Assembly (NCBI GenBank): GCA_019233415.1
Contig: JAFAMK010000390.1
Span: forward strand, 1 to 19,977
DNA length: 19,977 nt
Direction: 5' to 3'
Origin: Vulcanimicrobiota bacterium
GTDB taxonomy: Bacteria > Vulcanimicrobiota > Vulcanimicrobiia > Vulcanimicrobiales > Vulcanimicrobiaceae
Shown here: in pieces, positions 1-7,278 of the stretch
How the letters are laid out: each line of letters begins with the position of its first letter
How positions within the stretch are numbered: position 1 is the first letter of the stretch
Position numbers and translations under genes: made by a program
The notes under the pieces: generated by a model
Told to the model about the DNA's origin: nothing
What the model saw: only the letters and a program-made list of their open reading frames with translations
Database searches by the model: none

Positions 1-259
1 GAATCGCGCCCGCGAGCAGAAACCGCGCTCCCGCCATCACGAACGGCGGAATCGTCCCGACGGCGAGGCGCATCCCCGCGAACGTCGAGCCCCACAAGAT
101 CCAGACCGCCGCGATGGCAAGCACGAGCCGAAGATCAACGTGCGCACCTGCGCTGCGCTTCGCCGGCACGACACCGACGCGGCCCGTCGATTCGACTGTT
201 CCGCTCGCCACGAGCGCAAGACCGCGCGACGCTCGCCGCAGTTGCACCTTGCCATTCAT
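1..259 (-). CDS. EamA/DMT-family transporter, N-terminal part (cut by window edge)
   Basis: Reading the minus strand from an ATG at 259 gives an open frame running off the left edge (86 codons visible). After about 40 polar, basic residues it reads LRLVLAIAAVWILWGSTFAG and then a stretch containing GTIPPFVMAGARFLLAG. This is the typical first membrane segment and following loop of EamA (drug/metabolite transporter) proteins of the YedA type: WI(I/L)WGST, then PPF(L/V)MAG-RFLLAG. The family has ten membrane helices and exports small metabolites, so most of this gene lies outside the window. The start is uncertain: no Shine-Dalgarno sequence precedes ATG 259, and an internal GTG would shorten the unusually long polar N-terminus. 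It is divergent from the next gene with only 27 bases between, so any promoter for one must overlap the other. Family call fairly sure; substrate unknown. Confidence 0.75.
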   Translation of the reverse strand, partial: MNGKVQLRRASRGLALVASGTVESTGRVGVVPAKRSAGAHVDLRLVLAIAAVWILWGSTFAGMRLAVGTIPPFVMAGARFLLAGAI

Positions 260-286
260 GGCACTATGCGTGATTGAGGCAATGCG

Positions 287-763
287 ATGAAGATCACGCA
301 CCCCGCGAGCGTCCGCTACGGCTCGCTCGTCGTCCCGCTCGCCGCGCAGCGCCAGGTCGACGCCGCGCTCGCCTATCTTGCGCGCGACCCGGTCGAGCGC
401 CGGCTCATCGAGCGCGTCGAACGCAGCCCCGTCCGGCACCGCATCGAGATCGTCCACCACCACGACGACGCCTACCGCCCCTGGTCGCACGCGATCCGCT
501 GGGACCCGCACAGCGCGATGCGCACGACCGGCGGCGGCCGCCAGTCGCCGGCCCTCGGCCTCGCGCACGAGCTGGACCACGCCGCGGCGCACGCGCGCGA
601 CTTGGTCCGTCTCCAGTCGCGCGGCGACCCCGCCTACGACGACGCGGAAGAGCGCCGCGTGATCACCGGCACCGAACGGCACGCCGCCCGCACGCTGCAC
701 GAGAGCGAACGCCGCGACCACCGCGGCGCCTGCTACCGAGTAGCCGACCCAACGCAGGTCTGA
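287..763 (+). CDS. Small zincin-like metallopeptidase (M91/effector-like, HELDH motif)
   Basis: This encodes a 158-residue protein without signal peptide or membrane segment. ATG 287 is preceded by GAGG at 275-278, eight bases upstream, which supports the start. Residues 94-98 read HELDH, the HExxH zinc-binding and catalytic motif, in the context SPALGLAHELDHA. A downstream acidic stretch (E121, E122, and E130 in TGTE) could give the third ligand, and the C-terminal part has an R-x-DHRG pattern. The layout (W-x-P, then SP-x3-L-x-HELxHA, then EERRVI) resembles the M91 / 'effector protein' peptidase family known from NleD and from polymorphic-toxin C-termini. Most such family members in environmental genomes are uncharacterised, so the substrate cannot be named. 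It ends 18 bases from the end of the convergent DUF2795 gene. Peptidase fold likely; family assignment moderate. Confidence 0.6.
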   Translation: MKITHPASVRYGSLVVPLAAQRQVDAALAYLARDPVERRLIERVERSPVRHRIEIVHHHDDAYRPWSHAIRWDPHSAMRTTGGGRQSPALGLAHELDHAAAHARDLVRLQSRGDPAYDDAEERRVITGTERHAARTLHESERRDHRGACYRVADPTQV

Positions 764-781
764 TGGCGGAGAAGCGGCGCT

Positions 782-982
782 TCAGCGTCCGATCGCGGAC
801 ATGACCTCCGCGACGTTCTGGAAGTCGCCGTCGGGGAGTTTGCCGATCTCCTCGACGACCTCGCCGGGAGCGCCGTTCGACTTCGCGTGTTCGACGAGCT
901 GGTCACGGTCCGCTGGGAAGTCCACGCCCTTCATTGCGCCGGCGATCTGGTGGTTCTCTGTGAATCGCGGGTTGCTTGCCAT
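782..982 (-). CDS. DUF2795 domain protein
   Basis: This encodes a 66-residue cytoplasmic protein. The start is ATG 982: the upstream strand carries GGAGG about eight bases before it, and the DUF2795 similarity begins just after. The segment GVDFPADRDQLVEHAKSNGA (residues 19-38), followed by EVVEEIGKLPDGDFQNVAEV, matches the DUF2795 pattern (G-V-D-F/Y-P-A-x-R-x-x-L-V-x-x-A, then a helix ending in LPD and a final short helix). The family is common in actinobacteria and related high-GC bacteria; its function is unknown, and small helical nucleic-acid or protein-binding roles have been suggested without proof. It is convergent with the upstream peptidase gene and divergent from the lanthipeptide precursor gene, with 254 bases between. 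Nothing ties it to the lanthipeptide genes except position. Confidence 0.8.
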   Translation of the reverse strand: MASNPRFTENHQIAGAMKGVDFPADRDQLVEHAKSNGAPGEVVEEIGKLPDGDFQNVAEVMSAIGR

Positions 983-1236
983 CGTGCATCCTCCGCCACT
1001 CAGCATGCCCGCAGCGCCGCCTCGCGTCACCAGCTCGCCTGCTCCGAGAGCGAACGGCGTCACATCGCGTCGTGCGGTGTCGGTTCGTGAGCAGGAAGCG
1101 GCAGTGCGCGTCGGTGAGTACGGTGCGTGTCCAAAACGCACGCGCGGGGTTGTGGCGGCGTGGACCCGAGACGACGGGCACCGTCCCGCTGGCCGATCAC
1201 ACCTCGCGCGCACCACATCATCGCGAGGAGAACGCC
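983..1236. other. Divergent intergenic region upstream of the lanthipeptide genes
   Basis: These 254 bases separate the DUF2795 gene (minus) from the lanthipeptide precursor gene (plus) and must hold the promoters of both. Two recognisable signals are the ribosome binding sites at the edges: GGAGG on the minus strand just outside 982, and GAGGAG at 1224-1229 before the precursor gene. I see no convincing sigma-70 hexamer pair, operator palindrome or additional short precursor peptide on either strand. Confidence 0.5.
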
Positions 1237-1386
1237 ATGAACACCATCCTGGCGCTGCAAGCCCTTTCCGTCACCGCGACGCGCGCCGGCGGCGAGGAAG
1301 ACAGCCTGTTCAGCATCGTGAGCCACGCCTGTTCGACGAAGAGCAACACCTGCGTCGACCAAGCCGAGAGCGAACACTTCTTCTAG
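1237..1386 (+). CDS. lanA: Class III lanthipeptide precursor peptide
   Basis: This 49-residue peptide starts at ATG 1237, eight bases after a strong GAGGAG site (1224-1229). The leader begins MNTILALQALSV. ILALQAL fits the hydrophobic-x-x-LQ recognition helix of class III leaders and closely resembles the remembered ILELQ(N/D)L start of the labyrinthopeptin precursors. The core holds S26-I-V-S29-H-A-C32 immediately followed by S33-T-K-S36-N-T-C39. These are two tandem seven-residue S-x2-S-x2-C units, each fitting the known labionin/methyllanthionine motif S-x2-S-x(2-5)-C. An extra Ser23 keeps the three-residue spacing upstream. The tail is acidic and aromatic, ending HFF. A GG at 18-19 could be a processing point, but class III leaders are usually trimmed by general proteases. 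The synthetase gene follows 56 bases downstream. I infer two labionin or lanthionine rings; the actual ring type is not visible in DNA. Confidence 0.85.
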   Translation: MNTILALQALSVTATRAGGEEDSLFSIVSHACSTKSNTCVDQAESEHFF

Positions 1387-1398
1387 TCCGAAGTGCGC

Positions 1399-1425
1399 CG
1401 GGACCGGCGGGTTCCGCCGGTTCCG
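1399..1425 (+). promoter_or_regulatory. Strong hairpin between precursor and synthetase genes
   Basis: The 56-base gap between the precursor stop and the synthetase start contains a stem of 12 base pairs (1399-1410 with 1414-1425, one G-U pair) closed by a three-base loop GTT. Stem halves centre on ACCGGCGG and CCGCCGGT. No T-run follows, so it is not a classic intrinsic terminator. In lanthipeptide operons a hairpin at this place commonly acts as a partial terminator or 3' stabiliser that keeps precursor mRNA in excess over synthetase mRNA; that role here is inference. The synthetase ribosome binding site lies just after it (GAGG about six to nine bases before ATG 1443). Confidence 0.65.
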
Positions 1426-1442
1426 TTCGCGCGAGGTCAGCG

Positions 1443-4136
1443 ATGCGCACACGGCATCACGTCCTGCACCTGCTCGGGAACCGCGAGTGGTTCGAGTCGG
1501 TGAACGCGTACGTCCCCGACGAGTCGTACTACGTCGCGCCAGTTCGCGCGCTGCTCCCGGCCGGCTGGAACGCGCGCCGCGACGGCGTGTGGTTCCACTG
1601 CGCCCCGCCCGGCGCCGAGATTCCCGCGCAGGGTTGGAAGATTCACCTCTCGGCGACGACGCACAGCGCCAACGCGCTGCTCGACGCGGTCGTCCCGCTG
1701 CTCGTGCGCGAGCGCGTCGCGTTCAAGTGCGCGGCGGACCGCATCCTGCTCTCGCTGATGAACAGCAAACGCTGGTCGCGCGGTGGAAGCGGCAAGTTCG
1801 TCACCGTCTATCCGCGCGAGGTCGCGCAATTTCTCGCGCTCCTGCCGCTGCTCGACGACGCGACGCGCGACCTCGTCGGCCCGTACATCCTCAGCGACCG
1901 CCGCTACCGCGAGAGCAAAGTCGTCTTCTACCGCTATGGGACGCTGCTCGCGCAGCAGGCGCTCGCGGTCGACGGAAAGCGCATCTCCGTTTTCGTGAAC
2001 GCGGACGGTTCGCTCGCGCCGGACGAACGCGGTCCGCTCTTTCAGCTCCCGCCAGGCATCGTCGATCCGGTCGCGCCGGAACCGCCGTCACCGCCGCCGG
2101 CCGGCGGTGACCTGACGCTGCGCGAGGGCCGCTACCGCATCGACGCGCCGCTCGCGTTCTCGAATGCAGGCGGCGTGTATCTCGCGACCGATACGATGAG
2201 CAACACGCGCGTCGTCGTCAAGGAAGCGCGGCCGTACACGAACTGGCTCAGCCGTGAGGACGACGCGACTGCACTCCTGCGCAAGGAGCACCGGCTTCTC
2301 ACGCGGCTTGTCACGTCAGGATACACGGCGCGACCGGTCGAGCTGTTCACCGAGTGGGAGCACACGTACCTCGCGCAGGAGCACCTCACCGGCGTCTCGC
2401 TCGCGGCGCTCGGCGCGACGCGCTCGCTGCTGCTGCGCGTGCATCCGACGGCGGACGACGTCGCGGCGTTCCTCGCGCTGACGCGGCGCGTCTTCACCTC
2501 GCTCCTCGACGCGCTCGAAACGCTGCACGCGGCGAACGTCGTCTTCGGCGACCTCTCGCCGGCGAACGTGCTGTGGCGCGAGGACGTCGGGCGCGTCGCG
2601 CTGATCGACTTCGAAGGCGCCTGTGAGATCGGGGTCGACCGGCCGGCGAACCTCACCACGCCGGGATTCGACGCCCCCGGAACCGGACCGACAAGCGCGG
2701 CCGACGCCGCCGACGACTGGTACGCCTACGGTGCGCTGCTGTGCGCGTTCCTGATGCCGATTACGCCGTTCTTCGCCCTCGCGCCAGAGCGCGCCGATGC
2801 GGTCGTCGTGCGCCTGTGCGCGGCCTCGCAGCTCCCCGGCGAGATCGCGCACGCGATCTGCGCGCTGCTGCGCCCCGAGCGCGAACAACGCATCACGCCG
2901 CCTACGATTGCGCGTGCACTCGCCGCGCTGGATCGTGCGCCGACGGCGTTGCACCCGGCGCCCGCAGCGCCCGAACCCGACCCGTCGCTGCGCGAGCAGC
3001 TCGCCGCGTACATCGTCGCGAGCGCCGACTCAGCGCGGAACGATCGCCTCTATCCGGCCGACTTTCGCGTCTTCGACACGAACCCGCTCTCCGTCGCATA
3101 CGGCGCGGCCGGCGTGCTGTTCGCGCTGCAGCGCTCGGGAATCACGCCACCGCCCGAGCACGTCGCGTGGCTGCTGCGCGCGCCGGTCACGCCGTCGCGC
3201 TATCCGCCGGGGCTCATGCTCGGCATCGCCGGGATCGCGTGGTCGCTGCTCGCGCTCGGCGAGACCGACCGCGCGCGCCAACTCCTCGCGCTCGCGCGCA
3301 CGCACCCGCTGCGCGACCGCGCGGCGGGGCTCGCGCACGGGAAGGCGGGGCTTCTGCTGACGCACCTCGCCTTCGCGCTCGCGCTCGGCGAGGCCGATGC
3401 GCTCGACGAGGCGCGGCGCTGCGGCGACGAGCTGGTGCGCGACGCCGTCGCCGACGCGCGCGGGCTGCACTGGCCGCACGACGGCGACGTGCACTACGGC
3501 CTCTATCACGGCGCCGCCGGGATCGCGCTCGCGCTGACCTATCTCGGCCGCGCTGCGGACGATCCGCGCTACCTCGACGCCGCGCGCGACGCGATGCGCT
3601 TCGACCTCGCGCAGGCGCAGCCGATCGAGGACGGGCGCGGCGTGTCGTGGCCGTACCGCGCCGGCTTCCCCGGCGTGCTGCTCCCGTACTGGTCCTACGG
3701 CTCGGCCGGGATCGGGGCGGCGCTGCTGCGCGTCGTCCACCTGGGCGGCGCGCACGACCTCGCCGGCTGGCTCGACCGCATCGCGGTCGACACCGACCGC
3801 GCGTGGTCGGTGACGCCGGGGCTCGCGAACGGGCTCGCCGGAATCGCGAGCTTCCACCTCGATGCCTACGGCTTCACCGGCGAACCGCACTTCCGCGCGA
3901 TGGCGCTGCGCGCGCTCGACGGCATGCTGCTGTACCGCGTCGAACGCCCGAGCGGACTCGCGCTCCCCGGCGACTATTCCGGACGCATCGCGTGCGACTA
4001 CGCAACCGGCTCGGCCGGTGCGCTGCGCGTCGCCGACCGGCTCATCCGCGGAGGCCCGGCCGACTTCTTCCTGGACGAATTCTTCGTCACGCAAACGAGC
4101 GCGGCGCCCTCGTCGGACGCCGTGCTCGTCGTTTGA
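1443..4136 (+). CDS. lanKC: Class III lanthionine synthetase LanKC (lyase-kinase-cyclase)
   Basis: This 897-residue trifunctional enzyme phosphorylates Ser/Thr of the precursor, eliminates phosphate and cyclises Cys onto the dehydro residues. Residues 1-210 form the phospho-Ser/Thr lyase domain, with WKIH (65-68), FK (94-95), GKFVTVYP (117-124), GPYILSDRRY (from 146) and YRYG (163-166), all conserved LanKC blocks. The kinase domain (about 215-490) has Lys260 in VVVKEARP, the catalytic-loop Asp370 in FGDLSPANVLW and Asp389 in IDFEG. The C-terminal part (about 520-897) is LanC-like, with YHGAAG around His689. However, the positions expected to hold zinc ligands read WSYGSAG (Ser751 in place of Cys) and YATGSAG in place of CHG. 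This marks it as class III rather than class IV. ATG 1443 follows GAGG and is where family similarity begins, although the frame is open further upstream. It ends one base from the convergent lon gene, leaving no room for a separate terminator. Confidence 0.95.
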   Translation: MRTRHHVLHLLGNREWFESVNAYVPDESYYVAPVRALLPAGWNARRDGVWFHCAPPGAEIPAQGWKIHLSATTHSANALLDAVVPLLVRERVAFKCAADRILLSLMNSKRWSRGGSGKFVTVYPREVAQFLALLPLLDDATRDLVGPYILSDRRYRESKVVFYRYGTLLAQQALAVDGKRISVFVNADGSLAPDERGPLFQLPPGIVDPVAPEPPSPPPAGGDLTLREGRYRIDAPLAFSNAGGVYLATDTMSNTRVVVKEARPYTNWLSREDDATALLRKEHRLLTRLVTSGYTARPVELFTEWEHTYLAQEHLTGVSLAALGATRSLLLRVHPTADDVAAFLALTRRVFTSLLDALETLHAANVVFGDLSPANVLWREDVGRVALIDFEGACEIGVDRPANLTTPGFDAPGTGPTSAADAADDWYAYGALLCAFLMPITPFFALAPERADAVVVRLCAASQLPGEIAHAICALLRPEREQRITPPTIARALAALDRAPTALHPAPAAPEPDPSLREQLAAYIVASADSARNDRLYPADFRVFDTNPLSVAYGAAGVLFALQRSGITPPPEHVAWLLRAPVTPSRYPPGLMLGIAGIAWSLLALGETDRARQLLALARTHPLRDRAAGLAHGKAGLLLTHLAFALALGEADALDEARRCGDELVRDAVADARGLHWPHDGDVHYGLYHGAAGIALALTYLGRAADDPRYLDAARDAMRFDLAQAQPIEDGRGVSWPYRAGFPGVLLPYWSYGSAGIGAALLRVVHLGGAHDLAGWLDRIAVDTDRAWSVTPGLANGLAGIASFHLDAYGFTGEPHFRAMALRALDGMLLYRVERPSGLALPGDYSGRIACDYATGSAGALRVADRLIRGGPADFFLDEFFVTQTSAAPSSDAVLVV

Positions 4137-4137
4137 T

Positions 4138-6602
<2,465 letters not shown>

Positions 6603-6603
<1 letters not shown>

Positions 6604-7022
6604 TAAGCGGTGGTCCTTCTGACCGTCATGCGGATCTCGGTCCGCACGATCGGGAACTTCTTGGATTGTGCGAGCGGAAGGCGGATCGTGAGGATGCCGT
6701 CGCGGTAGAGCGCCGTGGCCTCGTCGTCGCGGACGGGGACCGGGAGGCGGATCTCCTTGAGGAACTCGCCGTACTGAATCTCTTTGCGCAGCAGCGACGC
6801 GTCGCGCGAGATGTCGCGGAGCGCCCGCACGCCCGCGATGGTCAGGTAGACGTCGTCGACCGCGACGCGGAGCGAGTCCGCGTCGGCACCGGCCAGCTCG
6901 ACGTGCACGACGAGCGTCCGTTCCGCCTCGTCGAGGTGGACGTCCGTATTGGGCTCGAAGCGTCCGTGCGCACCGCGTGCGAACAGCCGCTCGAACTCGA
7001 GTATCTCGTCGTGATTCCGCAC
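6603..7022 (-). CDS. hsp20: Small heat-shock protein, Hsp20/alpha-crystallin family
   Basis: This 139-residue ATP-independent chaperone holds unfolding proteins for refolding or degradation. The alpha-crystallin domain spans about residues 25-118, with VELAGADADSLRVAV (41-55), VYLTIAGVR (58-66) and the C-terminal hallmark ALYRDGILTIRLPL (104-117), the A-x-(Y/L)-x-(N/D)-G-(I/V)-L motif. A short tail KKFPIV stands where the I-x-I/V partner-binding motif usually is. The start is GTG 7022, with AAGGAA about ten bases upstream on the coding strand. It is the first gene of a two-gene operon: its TAA overlaps the lon ATG by one base. Pairing a holdase with Lon makes sense as a proteostasis unit, and the CIRCE-like inverted repeat just upstream suggests HrcA control. 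Confidence 0.93.
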
Positions 7023-7040
7023 GCGCGAGGTTCCTTTCCG

Positions 7041-7067
7041 TTAGCACTCAGGACAACACACTGCTAG
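7041..7067 (-). promoter_or_regulatory. CIRCE-like operator (putative HrcA site)
   Basis: On the plus strand 7041-7049 reads TTAGCACTC, identical to the left half of the CIRCE consensus (TTAGCACTC-N9-GAGTGCTAA). After exactly nine bases, 7059-7067 reads CACTGCTAG, matching the right half at six of nine positions. It lies 18 bases upstream of the hsp20 GTG start, where CIRCE elements usually overlap the transcript start of heat-shock operons. HrcA, the known CIRCE repressor, is not encoded in this window, so regulation by it is inference. Confidence 0.6.
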
Positions 7068-7278
7068 CCCGAGGGGTTGCCGGGGAATGCCGCCGTCCCT
7101 TCCACCCCGAAAACCGCGTTTCGCCCGCATCATCCACACCCTCCACAGCCGCGTGTGCAAAGTAAGCTGGGGTTAATGTAAGCAAGCGCACGGGTGGGTG
7201 TGACGCAGACGGGGGCTGGGCTGGGGACGACGAAAGTCCTTTGCCTCCCTTCGACTCCGACGCTTACGAGCCCGCGCC
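7068..7278. other. Divergent intergenic region, hsp20-lon / BTAD regulator
   Basis: Beyond the CIRCE-like site this 211-base stretch should contain the promoters of the minus-strand heat-shock operon and the plus-strand regulator gene. A locally AT-richer patch (around 7160-7183, containing TTAATGTA) could be a -10 region for the plus strand, but I find no convincing -35 partner. No hairpin or RNA gene is apparent. Confidence 0.4.

Noticed and set aside
37..255. A 72-residue minus-strand frame starting MARCNCGERR
   Set aside because: It overlaps the EamA frame in another phase; only the EamA phase gives recognisable membrane-transporter sequence.
274..804. Alternative plus-strand frame overlapping the HELDH peptidase gene
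   Set aside because: Its composition is almost only Arg, Pro and Ala; the 287 frame has a zinc motif and a ribosome site.
782..1236. Additional lanthipeptide precursor genes beside lanA
   Set aside because: Short frames on both strands here lack the ILxLQ leader and the Ser/Ser/Cys core.
1443..4136. Class IV (LanL) assignment for the synthetase
   Set aside because: The kinase and lyase blocks fit both classes, but the zinc-ligand motifs of the cyclase domain are missing, which is the class III signature.
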